Positions 7,939-18,237 of a DNA stretch of 64,000 bases are shown in pieces. Under the pieces are notes generated by a model, which had not been told where the DNA came from, made no database searches, and saw only the letters and a list, made by a program, of their open reading frames with translations. Each line of letters opens with the position of its first letter. Position 1 is the first letter of the stretch. Location: contig OZ244046.1 of assembly GCA_965215055.1 (NCBI GenBank), forward strand, positions 496,001-560,000. The letters are read 5' to 3'. A program made the translations under genes and the position numbers. This DNA comes from G965215055 sp965215055 (GTDB lineage Bacteria > Pseudomonadota > Gammaproteobacteria > UBA4575).

Positions 7939-8676
7939 CTAGCTCTCCTCAACCAGCTCTTTGACCCAGTTCGTTGAACGTTCCCGCGACAATATCTCAT
8001 TACGCATACGTATAAACAATAACCAACCAAAATAAACCTTAAATGCAGCGGCCATAATCAACAAGGGAATCAGCATGCTGAGGTGTATTGACGGCGTCAT
8101 AGAAAACAACTTCATGTTGGGTTGGTGAAGAGAATTCCACCATACTACTGAATAATGAATGATTGGAATATTGATCACACCGACAATTGCCAATACACTT
8201 GCTGCATTTGAAGCGATACGGACATCTTCAATCGCTGAATAAACTGCAATCACACCCAAATACAAGAATAACAAAATGAGCTCAGATGTAAGGCGCGCAT
8301 CCCACTTCCAGTACGTGCCCCATGTTGGCTTACCCCATAGCATGCCCGTTACAAGTGCCAATGCAGTAAAAACTGCACCTATATAGGCGCATTCCGATAC
8401 TGCAACCTCTGCTATTTTCACCTTCCAGACTACCGTGATGAAGCCTGCAGTTGCCATTACCACATAGACAAACATGGACATCCAGGCAGCTGGCACGTGA
8501 ATAAAAATAATTCTGTAGGACTCGCCTTGCTGATAATCTGCAGGCGCAACGACCAACCCCCAGTATAGCCCCACAACCATAAGCACGACTGTGGCTCCTC
8601 CCAACCACGGCAGCCAGTTTCCTGACCACTCATAGTAGTACTTTGGAGAAGATAGCTTATGTAAGTATATCCACAT
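7939..8676 (-). CDS. ccmC: haem exporter/chaperone subunit CcmC
   Basis: This 245-residue protein has six hydrophobic segments and the WWD-type haem-handling motif (LWGKPTWGTYWKWDARLTSE). Conserved histidines stand in FIHVPAAWMSM and HYSVVWWNSLHQP. It loads haem onto CcmE at the periplasmic face. It starts two bases after the ccmB stop, and its product functions in a complex with CcmA, CcmB and CcmD. Confidence 0.96.
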   Translation of the reverse strand: MWIYLHKLSSPKYYYEWSGNWLPWLGGATVVLMVVGLYWGLVVAPADYQQGESYRIIFIHVPAAWMSMFVYVVMATAGFITVVWKVKIAEVAVSECAYIGAVFTALALVTGMLWGKPTWGTYWKWDARLTSELILLFLYLGVIAVYSAIEDVRIASNAASVLAIVGVINIPIIHYSVVWWNSLHQPNMKLFSMTPSIHLSMLIPLLIMAAAFKVYFGWLLFIRMRNEILSRERSTNWVKELVEES

Positions 8677-8678
8677 AA

Positions 8679-9347
8679 TTAACTGACACTGATTTTCAAG
8701 GAAGCATAGACTGCCAGAGGTGCCAGTATTAACGCTAGTATTAATCCTGCCCCGAGGATGGCCAGCTGTCCTGAATAAGCCAAGCCACCAACTGCCGAGT
8801 CCACGGCACTAGTAGCAAATATTAAAACCGGAATATAAAAGGGCAACACAATCAATCCCAGCAATACACCCCCGTTTCGTAAACCTGAAGTTAAAGCTAC
8901 GCCAACCGCGCCAATCAAGCTGAGAATTGGTGTACCCAATAATACTGTAATCATCAGCGCAGGAATCGCCTGACCAGGTATATGCAAGAGTAAAGCCATT
9001 ATCGGAATAATAACCAACATCGGCAAACCAGTAATTAACCAGTGTGCTGTAACTTTACCTAATATCAACAAGGTAGGCGGATGCTGACTGAAAAACAACT
9101 GTTCGACGGTACCATCGTCAAAATCTTGACGAAAGACACTTTCCATGGAAATCAATCCAGCCAGCAAAGTAGCTGCCCATATTACGCCGGGGGCTAACTT
9201 ACTCAAAAAATTTGCATCAGGACTAGCTCCCAATGGAAATAATGTCACGACAATCACATAGAACAGAATCGGGTTCATCAAATTCGCACGATGACGAAAA
9301 GCGATAAGCAAATCGCGCCGGATGACAGCCATTAGTGCCTCTAGCAT
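8679..9347 (-). CDS. ccmB: haem exporter membrane protein CcmB
   Basis: This 222-residue protein has six predicted membrane helices and the family motif VFRQDFDDGTVEQLFFSQ in the first cytoplasmic region. It is the permease partner of the CcmA ATPase; the complex uses ATP to release haem-loaded CcmE. Its length and hydropathy are typical. It lies two bases after ccmA. Confidence 0.95.
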   Translation of the reverse strand: MLEALMAVIRRDLLIAFRHRANLMNPILFYVIVVTLFPLGASPDANFLSKLAPGVIWAATLLAGLISMESVFRQDFDDGTVEQLFFSQHPPTLLILGKVTAHWLITGLPMLVIIPIMALLLHIPGQAIPALMITVLLGTPILSLIGAVGVALTSGLRNGGVLLGLIVLPFYIPVLIFATSAVDSAVGGLAYSGQLAILGAGLILALILAPLAVYASLKISVS

Positions 9348-9349
9348 AA

Positions 9350-9991
9350 CTATGTAAGACTTAGTCTCTTGACATTATATGTGGGAATCTTCAATTGACG
9401 ATGCGTAGTTAAAATAAGCATGCCATTTTGACCCAAGTGTTGTTTTAAGAGTTCTTTAATTTTCGTTACAAAATCTTCATCCAGTGCAGTAAGCGGCTCA
9501 TCCAGAATCCAAATCAACCTTTTCTCTAATGGTAGCCTTGCAAATGCAATACGTCGCTTCTGACCAGCAGAAAGTTTACGTACCAACACATTTCTCTGTT
9601 TGAACAAACCAACTGTACGGATAATATTCATAATTTCAGACTCATTTTCGCCGTTTAATCTCGAGCTCGCCAATCGCTGCGCAAATGTAAGATTTTCGAG
9701 CACTGTCAAATCAAGCTTAACTCCCGACTGATGGCCTATATAGGATATCTGCTGTCGATAATTCTCATGTTTGTCAATTAATTTTCCACACCATGTGATA
9801 CTTCCCTCTGCGGGCTGATGAAAGCCACATAAAATTCTTAGTAGGCTCGTTTTACCGCTGCCATTCCCCCCTTCAACCATCAATGCCTCACCCGGCTCAA
9901 GCGTAAAACCTAAATTGGAAAATAATTCTCTCCCGCCCATCACGCATCTAAGATCACGTGCTTCAAGTACACTTGTCCCCTGCTCGCGCAT
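9350..9991 (-). CDS. ccmA: haem export ATP-binding protein CcmA
   Basis: This 213-residue ABC ATPase has Walker A GGNGSGKTSL, the Q-loop region YIGHQSGVK, signature LSAGQKRRIAFAR and Walker B IWILDEPLTALD. It pairs with CcmB. It is the first gene of the nine-gene ccm operon and is divergent from mfd, with 225 bases between the two start codons, where both promoters must lie. I see no unambiguous sigma-70 promoter for it. Confidence 0.95.
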   Translation of the reverse strand: MREQGTSVLEARDLRCVMGGRELFSNLGFTLEPGEALMVEGGNGSGKTSLLRILCGFHQPAEGSITWCGKLIDKHENYRQQISYIGHQSGVKLDLTVLENLTFAQRLASSRLNGENESEIMNIIRTVGLFKQRNVLVRKLSAGQKRRIAFARLPLEKRLIWILDEPLTALDEDFVTKIKELLKQHLGQNGMLILTTHRQLKIPTYNVKRLSLT

Positions 9992-10216
9992 GGCATTCGA
10001 TTAGTTAAATAAAGGTATAGAGAAAAGTGAACAGTTCATCGCAAGGATACTAGCACGCAGTGACGTGGTAATGATGACGCATGTGAGAAGGATAGCTGTA
10101 AAACCACTTCATCTAGAACGACTCTTGACACTATGATGGATAACAATTTGGTTCACGATACGGGGTTATACTCACCCTTTTCAGTCAACAAGACAATCAT
10201 AAAACGAGTCAGGTAA

Positions 10217-13200
10217 ATGGGTACTTTCAAACCACCACTGCCAAATAAAGACCACCCACATGTTACTTGGGGCCGTACCTATGGATGCAGTAAAGGTTTT
10301 GCATTAACCAAAGCCATTGAACAATTCAATGGCCTAACGTTGATCATCACGCCGACTATTCAAATGGCTCATACTTTGGAAAGTGAGCTTATGTTTTTCA
10401 GCGGCAGATCAATTGATATTTTCACATTTCCAGATACCGAAACACTTCCTTATGACATGTTTTCACCCCACGAAGATATTATCTCAAATCGGCTGCTTAC
10501 TTTAAGCACACTACCGGATGTTGATCATGGTGCATTAATTGTTTCGGTGAACACCATCCTCTCAAGGCTGGCCCCTAAATCCTTTATCTACGAACAAACC
10601 ATAAATCTCGCAATACGAGACAGAATTGACGTGGGGACATTCAGACAAAAATTGGTAAAAGCAGGCTACCAACATGTCCCTCAAGTAATGTCACATGGCG
10701 AATTTGCGGTGCGGGGCTCTATCATAGATATCTACCCAATGGGATGCTGCCTGCCTTTTAGAATTGATTTATTCGACAATGAAATCGAAACCATACGCAC
10801 TTTCAATCCGGAAAATCAGATTTCGATTGACAAGGCCGATAAAGTGCAAATTCTTCCCGCAAGGGAATTTCCTACGGACAAGGACGCGATCAGACGATTC
10901 AGACGAGGATACAGAATGCAATTCGAAGGGGACCCAAATAAAAGCATTGTCTATAGTAGCGTCAGCAACAACAATTTGCCCTCGGGCATTGAATATTACC
11001 TACCTCTTTTCTGTGAGGAAACAGTCACCTTTTTTGACTATGTACCTGCCAACAGCCAGTTAGTTTTAATCGAGGACGTTATTGACGTCGCAAAAGATTT
11101 TACAAATGAAGTCCTTTGCAGATATGAGCAACGCAAATATGACGTGGAACGCCCGCCATTATGTCCTGAACTACTATGGATAACAACAGATTCCTTCGCA
11201 AGCAATTTATATCATTTCAACACGATTCATTTACAACGATACGAGCTGGAGCATACACGTTTAGACCAATACAATTTTGATGTCAATGCACTACCAAATC
11301 TTGTAGTCAATTCACGTGCCAAAGATCCTGCCGTTGAGCTAAAACGATTTATTCAAAACAACTCCTGTAGCATTTTATTCGTCGCCGAATCTCCAGGTAG
11401 AAGAGAATACCTGCTGGACGTCCTAAGAGGCTTTGCGTTACATCCTGCTATTGTCAAAAGCTGGAAAGAATTCCTGTATCAAGACACCTCTTTGTCAATC
11501 ACCGTTGCCCCTTTGGAAGAAGGGTTGTTATTACAACAAGATAGCATTGCTATTGTTACCGAAAATGACCTTTTTGGTCCACGAACAAAACAACAATATA
11601 GAAGACAAACTCGCGATGCTGAAGCACTGATTCAAAACCTTTCTGATTTAGACGAAAATTCTCCAGTCGTACATGAAGATTACGGAGTAGGACGTTATAA
11701 AGGTTTAAAAACACTGGCGCCAAACGGTGCAGAAACAGAGTTCCTTACCCTGGAATATGCTGACGGCGATATATTGTACGTGCCCGTCTCATCCTTGCAC
11801 CTAGTAAATCGTTACACTGGAGCATCTGAAGAACACGCACCCTTACATCGCTTAGGTGGTGATACCTGGAAAAACATTAAACGGCGCGCGGCGAAAAGAG
11901 CTCGTGACGTTGCCGCAGAGCTTCTTGATGTTTATTCTTGTCGTGAAGCCAAACAAGGTTATCGGTATGATATTGACCACCACGCATTAAACTCTTTTTG
12001 CATTACTTTTCCTTATACGGAGACACCTGACCAACAAAATGCCATTGATGATGTGCTTGTCGATATGGCATCACCTCGCTCTATGGATCGCATAATATGT
12101 GGTGACGTCGGTTTCGGTAAAACTGAAGTGTCTATGCGTGCTGCGTTCGTTGCAGCCTTGGCAGGCAAACAAGTGGCGGTGCTGGTTCCAACCACGTTGC
12201 TCGCAGCGCAACATTTTCAAAACTTCAGTGACCGCTTTGCCAGTTGGCCAATGCGCATTGAACACTTGTCGCGATTTATCCCTTCCAAAAATCAAAAAGC
12301 CATTATGGCTGACCTGAGGAACGGCGATATTGATATTGTTATAGGTACACACAAATTACTAGGCACAACTGTAAAATTTAAAAACCTTGGTCTAATTGTG
12401 ATAGATGAAGAACAACGCTTTGGAGTACGTCAAAAGGAATCTCTGAAAAAGATGCGCATTGAAGTTGATGTACTCACATTGACTGCAACACCAATCCCAA
12501 GAACTTTAAATATGTCATTAAGCGGATTAAGAGATATCTCCATTATTGCAACACCGCCCAATTACCGCCATGCAATCAAAACATTCGTAGGAAACTGGAA
12601 CAGTAGCACGATTAAAGAGGCATGCCGACGAGAAATAAACCGTTGCGGACAAGTATTTTTCCTGCACAACGAGATAAAAACAATTGCAAAAACTGCCGAA
12701 GATATTCAGCAACTACTACCCGACGCATCGATCAAAATTGCGCACGGACAAATGCCTGAACGAGATCTGGAACAGGTGATGCTCGATTTTTATCACCAAC
12801 GCTTCAGCATATTGGTCTGTACCACCATCATCGAAAATGGCATAGACATTCCATCTGCAAATACTATTATCATTAATCGCGCTGATAAACTCGGGCTTGC
12901 GCAACTTCACCAAATTCGCGGGCGAGTTGGTCGTTCTCACCATCGTGCTTACGCCTATCTTATTGTGCCTGCACAAGCTGCGATGACCAAAGATGCAGTC
13001 AAGCGCCTGGATGCAATTGAATCATTGGAAGATCTTGGAGCCGGATTTACCTTAGCTACACATGACTTGGAAATCAGAGGTGCAGGAGAATTGCTTGGGG
13101 CAGAGCAGAGTGGGCAAATTAAGGAAATAGGTTTTACCTTATACAATGAGTTGCTGACACGCGCAGTGGCCGCACTCAAGTCCGGTGAAATTCCTGAACC

Positions 13201-13666
13201 CGATCAGTCTCTCGATCAGGGTATTGAGGTTAATTTAAGCGAACCTGCCTTACTGCCAGAAGACTATGTACCGGATGTACATATACGACTGGTTTTATAC
13301 AAGCGCATTGCAGCCGCCAAGACCGTTGATGATTTGGACAATCTTTGGGCTGAGCTAATTGACCGATTTGGTCTACTGCCTGAATACACCAAAAATCTCT
13401 TTCAGGTAACGCAATTAAAGATTATCGCTTCCGGTTACGGTGTGACACGCATAGAGATGAGCCATAAGGCTGCCTGCCTGCGCTTTGCTGAAAAACCGAA
13501 CATCGATATTAATAAACTACTATATCTAGTTCGGCATCATTCCGATGTTTATAAATTAGACGGTTCCGAAAAACTTACAATACACACGGAAACGGACAAC
13601 ATTAAGGAACGAGTTGATACAATTACGCATCTGCTAAATGACCTACAACCGGATAAAACTGTCTGA
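10217..13666 (+). CDS. mfd: transcription-repair coupling factor Mfd
   Basis: This 1149-residue protein has the full Mfd layout: N-terminal UvrB-like region (MSHGEFAVRGSIIDIYP), RNA polymerase-interaction domain (VHEDYGVGRYKGL), and helicase motor with Walker A GDVGFGKTEV, DEEQRFG box, and motifs TATPIPRTL and QIRGRVGRS. The C-terminal autoinhibitory TRCF domain has PEDYVPDVHIRLVLYKRIA. It removes stalled RNA polymerase from lesions and recruits UvrA. Length is normal. It starts at the ATG after a purine-rich GAGTCAGG and is followed two bases later by the csiV-like gene, as in other gammaproteobacteria. Confidence 0.97.
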   Translation: MGTFKPPLPNKDHPHVTWGRTYGCSKGFALTKAIEQFNGLTLIITPTIQMAHTLESELMFFSGRSIDIFTFPDTETLPYDMFSPHEDIISNRLLTLSTLPDVDHGALIVSVNTILSRLAPKSFIYEQTINLAIRDRIDVGTFRQKLVKAGYQHVPQVMSHGEFAVRGSIIDIYPMGCCLPFRIDLFDNEIETIRTFNPENQISIDKADKVQILPAREFPTDKDAIRRFRRGYRMQFEGDPNKSIVYSSVSNNNLPSGIEYYLPLFCEETVTFFDYVPANSQLVLIEDVIDVAKDFTNEVLCRYEQRKYDVERPPLCPELLWITTDSFASNLYHFNTIHLQRYELEHTRLDQYNFDVNALPNLVVNSRAKDPAVELKRFIQNNSCSILFVAESPGRREYLLDVLRGFALHPAIVKSWKEFLYQDTSLSITVAPLEEGLLLQQDSIAIVTENDLFGPRTKQQYRRQTRDAEALIQNLSDLDENSPVVHEDYGVGRYKGLKTLAPNGAETEFLTLEYADGDILYVPVSSLHLVNRYTGASEEHAPLHRLGGDTWKNIKRRAAKRARDVAAELLDVYSCREAKQGYRYDIDHHALNSFCITFPYTETPDQQNAIDDVLVDMASPRSMDRIICGDVGFGKTEVSMRAAFVAALAGKQVAVLVPTTLLAAQHFQNFSDRFASWPMRIEHLSRFIPSKNQKAIMADLRNGDIDIVIGTHKLLGTTVKFKNLGLIVIDEEQRFGVRQKESLKKMRIEVDVLTLTATPIPRTLNMSLSGLRDISIIATPPNYRHAIKTFVGNWNSSTIKEACRREINRCGQVFFLHNEIKTIAKTAEDIQQLLPDASIKIAHGQMPERDLEQVMLDFYHQRFSILVCTTIIENGIDIPSANTIIINRADKLGLAQLHQIRGRVGRSHHRAYAYLIVPAQAAMTKDAVKRLDAIESLEDLGAGFTLATHDLEIRGAGELLGAEQSGQIKEIGFTLYNELLTRAVAALKSGEIPEPDQSLDQGIEVNLSEPALLPEDYVPDVHIRLVLYKRIAAAKTVDDLDNLWAELIDRFGLLPEYTKNLFQVTQLKIIASGYGVTRIEMSHKAACLRFAEKPNIDINKLLYLVRHHSDVYKLDGSEKLTIHTETDNIKERVDTITHLLNDLQPDKTV

Positions 13667-13668
13667 AC

Positions 13669-14364
13669 ATGAAAACGTTTAAGCAAATCAAAGTCCCTGC
13701 TCTCTTATTACTAGTGGGGATATGTCCGCCATTACTTGCCAAGGACTATATTGTTGAAATGATATTCTTTGCAGACAAACATGAAGCTTCATCAAACTCG
13801 AGTCAAGTTTTCACAGGACCTGTCATGCCGGATACACGGGGGGCAATTCTCCTCAATGACGATGGCTTACTACACGACTTCATCCCTTATCCACCAGAAA
13901 CGTTGACTTTGGTAAATCAAGCAACGGCACTAGTTGAATCCGGACGTTATAAAATTTTGCAACACGTGGCATGGTTACAACCCGGCCTGACCAAAGAAGA
14001 AGCGATTGCGGTTCGTATTCACGCAGGGAAAGACTACAGCAATGAATTCAAGGATAGACCCTCCGCACAAACTGACTCCGGTGAGACGAATGTCATCAAC
14101 CAATCTTTGCACGAGCTTGACGGTACAGTTAAAGTAGTATTAGGTCGCTATTTACACGTGTATACGGATTTAGTTTATCGCCTCCCACACAGCATGGATG
14201 CAACCTCAACGACCAACTCACTTGATCACAGTCCCGTATTAGCCAATTTTGCTATCAAGACACATCGAAAAATGCGTGGCAAAGAACTACATTACCTTGA
14301 TCACCCGTTACTAGGGATACTAGTTGAAATACGGCCTGTTGAACTAGAGCAAAAAAATCAATAA
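13669..14364 (+). CDS. CsiV-family envelope protein
   Basis: This 231-residue protein has a signal peptide ending near LLAKDYIVEMIFFA. Conserved blocks follow: ILQHVAWLQPGL, GTVKVVLGRYLHVYTDLVYR and KMRGKELHYLDHPLLGILVEIRPVE. These are typical of the CsiV family, first described as a cell-shape integrity protein that affects peptidoglycan in Vibrio. It follows mfd by two bases, the usual position in gammaproteobacteria, so the two are probably co-transcribed. The precise biochemical role is unclear. Confidence 0.75.
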   Translation: MKTFKQIKVPALLLLVGICPPLLAKDYIVEMIFFADKHEASSNSSQVFTGPVMPDTRGAILLNDDGLLHDFIPYPPETLTLVNQATALVESGRYKILQHVAWLQPGLTKEEAIAVRIHAGKDYSNEFKDRPSAQTDSGETNVINQSLHELDGTVKVVLGRYLHVYTDLVYRLPHSMDATSTTNSLDHSPVLANFAIKTHRKMRGKELHYLDHPLLGILVEIRPVELEQKNQ

Positions 14365-14423
14365 TCGAGTTCGACTATCTACTGTCTGCGAGTTTCTTTG
14401 CATTAAGGTACATACCTCTTATT

Positions 14424-15182
14424 TTAATCGGTTCTGCCAAGCTTTAACAGCTCGGCAGAGGCAATGAGTAGTCGCTTAACGAAGACCATCCCTTCTTCTG
14501 CCGATTGCCCGATTTCTTTCATAGTAATTTCATTTTCACTTCTTCCCGCCGCCCAGTTCACGCAAAGCGCACAAGTCGCATAACAGAGCTCCAATTCTTT
14601 GGCCAATGAAGCTTCTGGCATACCAGTCATGCCAACTACATCACAGCCATTTTTTTCCATGCGGTGAATTTCTGCTGCGGTTTCCAGACGTGGGCCCTGT
14701 GTTACACCATAAGTACCTCTGGGAAATACATGCAATCCCAATTGCTCTGACGCCTGCAATAATACCCTTCTCAACTCACCGCAATAAGGCTGCGTAAAAT
14801 CGATATGTGCAACGCCGTCCGACTCCTTCTCAAAAAAAGTGTGTTCACGTGAGTAAGTGTAGTCAATGATTTGATCCGGAATCACGATTTTCTGAGGTGA
14901 AGTGCCGTCATGGATCCCGCCTACGGATGCCACTGCAATAACGTGAGTAACGCCAATGCTGCGTAGTGCCCAGATATTGGCGCGATAATTTATTTTGTGC
15001 GGAGGTATGGTGTAATCATACCCATGTCGCGCTAGAAAAACGATTTCATTACCGGCTAATTCACCACGGGTTAATGGACTACTCGCTGCTCCGTATGGAG
15101 TATCAATGGTCTGTTTACTTAAAATTTTCAGATCATCAATTAGGGCAAATCCGGTCCCGCCTATAATTGCAAGACTCCCCAT
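14424..15182 (-). CDS. mtnP: S-methyl-5'-thioinosine phosphorylase (MTAP family)
   Basis: This 252-residue purine nucleoside phosphorylase has the phosphate-binding start IGGTGF, RHGYDYTIPPHKINYRANIWAL, GVTQGPRLETAAEI and VVGMTGMPEASLA. The TGMPEA sequence, in place of the Asp-containing loop of adenosine-type enzymes, is typical of gammaproteobacterial S-methyl-5'-thioinosine phosphorylases. It splits methylthioinosine into hypoxanthine and methylthioribose-1-phosphate. The hypoxanthine can then be used by Hpt, encoded nine bases upstream in the same operon. Pure MTA phosphorylase activity is the alternative. Confidence 0.82.
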   Translation of the reverse strand: MGSLAIIGGTGFALIDDLKILSKQTIDTPYGAASSPLTRGELAGNEIVFLARHGYDYTIPPHKINYRANIWALRSIGVTHVIAVASVGGIHDGTSPQKIVIPDQIIDYTYSREHTFFEKESDGVAHIDFTQPYCGELRRVLLQASEQLGLHVFPRGTYGVTQGPRLETAAEIHRMEKNGCDVVGMTGMPEASLAKELELCYATCALCVNWAAGRSENEITMKEIGQSAEEGMVFVKRLLIASAELLKLGRTD

Positions 15183-15191
15183 ACCCTTTGG

Positions 15192-15749
15192 CTAATCTCT
15201 ATTTACCGCGTACACGTCATACAGATTCCGCCAAAAACCTTTATAATCCATGCCCCATCCAAACACATAACGATTCGGTACTTCCAAGCCCGCAAAATCC
15301 GGCTCAACATCGGTGCGTTTGTCCTTCAGGTGTTTTTTAAACAACACCACCGACAAGATTTTCCCTACGCCTTGAGCTTCACAGTACCGGATAAGTGCTT
15401 GTAGGGTATTGCCTTCATCAAAAATATCATCAATCAAAACCACCAAACGGTCATTGAGGTCAATATCGGGTTCTTTACGCCAGCAAACGCTACCACCTTG
15501 CACTTTATCTCGATAACGATCTACGTGAATATAATCCAGCTCTAAAGGTGATTGAACACGTTTCATCAGTTCTGCTGTAAACAAGAGCCCGCCTTTCATC
15601 ACACATAAAAAGATGGGAACTTCTTCACCGATCGCCGCCTGAAGATCTCTCGCCACTCGGTCAATCGCTTTATCAACGTGACGTTGTAGAATCAGTCGGT
15701 CGCCTTCATCACGCATTTTGATAGCGTCCCTGAGCAAAGAGTATTGCAT
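15192..15749 (-). CDS. hpt: hypoxanthine-guanine phosphoribosyltransferase
   Basis: This 185-residue enzyme has the PRPP-binding loop VVLIDDIFDEGNTLQ and the flexible-loop and purine-contact regions FLCVMKGGLLFTAEL and YVFGWGMDYKGFWRNL. It salvages hypoxanthine and guanine with PRPP. It lies between an mscS-type gene (11 bases upstream) and mtnP, consistent with recycling of the purine base released by the phosphorylase. Length is normal. Confidence 0.92.
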   Translation of the reverse strand: MQYSLLRDAIKMRDEGDRLILQRHVDKAIDRVARDLQAAIGEEVPIFLCVMKGGLLFTAELMKRVQSPLELDYIHVDRYRDKVQGGSVCWRKEPDIDLNDRLVVLIDDIFDEGNTLQALIRYCEAQGVGKILSVVLFKKHLKDKRTDVEPDFAGLEVPNRYVFGWGMDYKGFWRNLYDVYAVNRD

Positions 15750-15760
15750 AGCAGTGATAT

Positions 15761-16873
15761 CTATGCAGTTGGGATTGCGGTGGTAGCCGTATTACCAACG
15801 TGAAGCGTACGTGTTGGAAAAGCAATACTGGCATGATGATTTTCAATAACCTCAGATATCTTTAGTAAAACTTCTTGTTTGACTTCGTGATATCTAATCC
15901 AGTTAGTCGTTTTCGTAAACGTGTAAACAAAAAAGTCGACAGACGACTCACTGAATTGATTAAAATTGACGATCATGGTTTGGTTTTTATCGATCTCATC
16001 GTGATCCATAAGCATCTGCTTAACGTCTTTAACAATATTGTCCAGCACGTGAATATCGTCATAGCGTATGCCGATAGTTTCGTAGATTCTTCGATGCGAC
16101 ATGCGTGAAGGGTTCTCAACGATGATATTTGTAAAGACAGAATTGGGAACATATATAGGACGTTTACTAAAGGTTCTTATTCTGGTTTGGCGCCAACCAA
16201 TTTCCTCAACTGTACCTTCCAATTCTTTATCTGGGGAGCAGATCCAGTCACCAATCTTGAATGGGCGATCCAGATAAATCATCAAACCACCAAAAAAATT
16301 AGACAACATATCCTTGGCAGCAAAGCCAACTGCAATGCCGCCAATGCCGCCAAATGCCAAAACCCCCGAAATACTGAAACCCAGTGTCTGCATCATCACT
16401 AATGCAGCCGTGATGAAAATGGAAGCTCGTGTTAATTTTGCCAAGGCATTTATAGTTGCCATGTCAACCGGATCACGTTTTTGGTGCTGTCCTTTGATAT
16501 AGGCTTGCTCAAACTCCTTGATAAATCGAATCAAAAACCAGGTTAATGTCGCGACGACAGCTATATTTCTTACCGGGTCAATGGCTTCAAATATTTCCGC
16601 CCCAGTCTTGCTTGCAGCAATATCTGCGGCGAACAGAATTCCTATTACCCAGACTAAAAGCCGCGAGGGTTTCCCCACTGCGTTTATAAATGCATCATCC
16701 CACAGACTTGTTGATTGTTTAGCTTTCTTTTCAAGCTTTTGCAGAAATAATCTAAAAACAAAATTAAGCATCAAGGTAATCAAAACAACGATGAAAACCT
16801 GTAGCACCCACGGGGCCATAAACTCAGACAAACCTGAATCACTGAAAGTGTTCAAAAGGTTAACTTTTTCCAT
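15761..16873 (-). CDS. MscS-type mechanosensitive ion channel
   Basis: This 370-residue inner-membrane protein has about five hydrophobic segments. The last is the glycine/alanine-rich pore helix GVLAFGGIGGIAVGFAAKDMLSNFFGG, then the conserved MIYLDRPFKIGDWI beta domain and a cytoplasmic C-terminal domain. This is the MscS core with extra N-terminal helices. It would open under membrane tension to release solutes after osmotic down-shock. It sits between nagZ and hpt on the same strand. Gating properties and exact subfamily cannot be told. Confidence 0.88.
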   Translation of the reverse strand: MEKVNLLNTFSDSGLSEFMAPWVLQVFIVVLITLMLNFVFRLFLQKLEKKAKQSTSLWDDAFINAVGKPSRLLVWVIGILFAADIAASKTGAEIFEAIDPVRNIAVVATLTWFLIRFIKEFEQAYIKGQHQKRDPVDMATINALAKLTRASIFITAALVMMQTLGFSISGVLAFGGIGGIAVGFAAKDMLSNFFGGLMIYLDRPFKIGDWICSPDKELEGTVEEIGWRQTRIRTFSKRPIYVPNSVFTNIIVENPSRMSHRRIYETIGIRYDDIHVLDNIVKDVKQMLMDHDEIDKNQTMIVNFNQFSESSVDFFVYTFTKTTNWIRYHEVKQEVLLKISEVIENHHASIAFPTRTLHVGNTATTAIPTA

Positions 16874-16897
16874 TTTTCTGCCTTCCCGGGTCTAATA

Positions 16898-17947
16898 CTA
16901 GATTGTCAACTCACCATATGGTGAACCTTGGTACGATTCTATTTGCAATACTGCCTGTTGCCATTCTTTGGTATTACGCAAGCCTTGGTAAGGAAGTGGA
17001 TTCTTTCCTCCATGCATACGTATTAAACGAATTTGTGATACCGGATTATTATAGTCCTTGAGTCCGTCCGCAATTTCACGAGCTTGCTCACCTGCATTAC
17101 AGACAAGAACCATATCACAACCGGCCTGCAGTGCTTTTTGTACACGCTTTGAATATTCGTCACCATATTCAGCTGCCTTCATACTCAAGTCATCACTGAA
17201 TATGACACCCTTAAACTCCAATTGTTGACGCAGCACTGCGTTCAGCCATTTGCTGGAGTACGTGGCTATATTTTTATCCACTTTTTCATATACGACATGG
17301 GCTGTCATAATACCCCAAAGGCCTCCTTTAATCATATGCTGAAACGGCACTAAATCCCGTATGATCATGTCCCGATACTCACGAGAATCTGTTGGTAAAT
17401 CAATGTGCGAATCAGCGGTTACAGCACCGTGTCCTGGAAAGTGTTTGCCAACTGCCTGCATACCAGCTCTGCGCATGCCGTGTATATATTGCCGAGCCAA
17501 GTCCGATACGATTTCCGGGTCCTTGTGAAGCGCCCGGTCTCCAATTACCTGGCTGACACCATGATTTAAATCAAGTACTGGTGCAAAGCTGAAGTCAATG
17601 CCAATAGACCTGAGTTCCGCTGCCATTAACCAACCCGTAATCTCGGCTAATCTGCATGCACGCTTCGAGTTTTTATCATAATTATCACCCAACAATTTGA
17701 TTGCCGGCAATTGCGTGAAGCCTTCTCGTAATCGCTGTACCCGTCCACCTTCCTGGTCAATCGCCACCAATAATTTTGGATGCCGTAGAGCATGAATTTC
17801 GCTTACCAGGTCCGCAAGCGCTTCGACAGAAGTAAAATTACGGCTGAATAATATGACGCCTCCAACTTGTGGTGACATCAAAAACTCACGTTCTTCTGCA
17901 GACAAGGTATCTGCTCGGAGGTCTACCATGAGAGGGCCAAGTGACAT
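16898..17947 (-). CDS. nagZ: beta-N-acetylhexosaminidase NagZ
   Basis: This family 3 glycoside hydrolase has the signature KHFPGHGAVTADSHIDLP, which includes the catalytic Asp-His dyad loop, AIDQEGGRVQRLREGF near the N terminus, and FSDDLSMKAA with the nucleophile Asp. It removes N-acetylglucosamine from anhydro-muropeptides during cell-wall recycling in the cytoplasm. I start it at the ATG encoding MSLGPLMVDL because a GAAG lies about nine bases upstream. A TTG six codons earlier (17965) is possible. About 350 residues is usual. Confidence 0.94.
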   Translation of the reverse strand: MSLGPLMVDLRADTLSAEEREFLMSPQVGGVILFSRNFTSVEALADLVSEIHALRHPKLLVAIDQEGGRVQRLREGFTQLPAIKLLGDNYDKNSKRACRLAEITGWLMAAELRSIGIDFSFAPVLDLNHGVSQVIGDRALHKDPEIVSDLARQYIHGMRRAGMQAVGKHFPGHGAVTADSHIDLPTDSREYRDMIIRDLVPFQHMIKGGLWGIMTAHVVYEKVDKNIATYSSKWLNAVLRQQLEFKGVIFSDDLSMKAAEYGDEYSKRVQKALQAGCDMVLVCNAGEQAREIADGLKDYNNPVSQIRLIRMHGGKNPLPYQGLRNTKEWQQAVLQIESYQGSPYGELTI

Positions 17948-18237
17948 GACATGATTATTCTTCAATTAAGGCAAGAGTTGAAGCCTTTACGAACTCGCTC
18001 AACCTGAGAAATGGGCATAGATGATACCAATCATATTAAAGTATATGGGCACCAAACGCTTGGTGGATTGCATAATGACACTACATTACTCAAAGCAGCT
18101 TCAACAATACTTGATATACTTGAAGCATTGGTCTGTTTGAGTGACCTCGTAAGCAGGCCCCAGGCTACTCCCCAAAGACCGGGTGCCCTGTCGACACACG
18201 CAACGAACTAATAAGCTCGAAGTAATCCCAAATAATA

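Noticed and set aside
10120..10175. TTGACA at 10125 as promoter of mfd
   Set aside because: No matching -10 hexamer lies 16-18 bases downstream; the TATACT at 10167 is too far away.
18011..18211. A 66-codon open frame between nagZ and zapE
   Set aside because: No recognisable motif, no ribosome site, composition like noncoding DNA, and it ends in a low-complexity stretch; more likely a chance frame in the promoter region.
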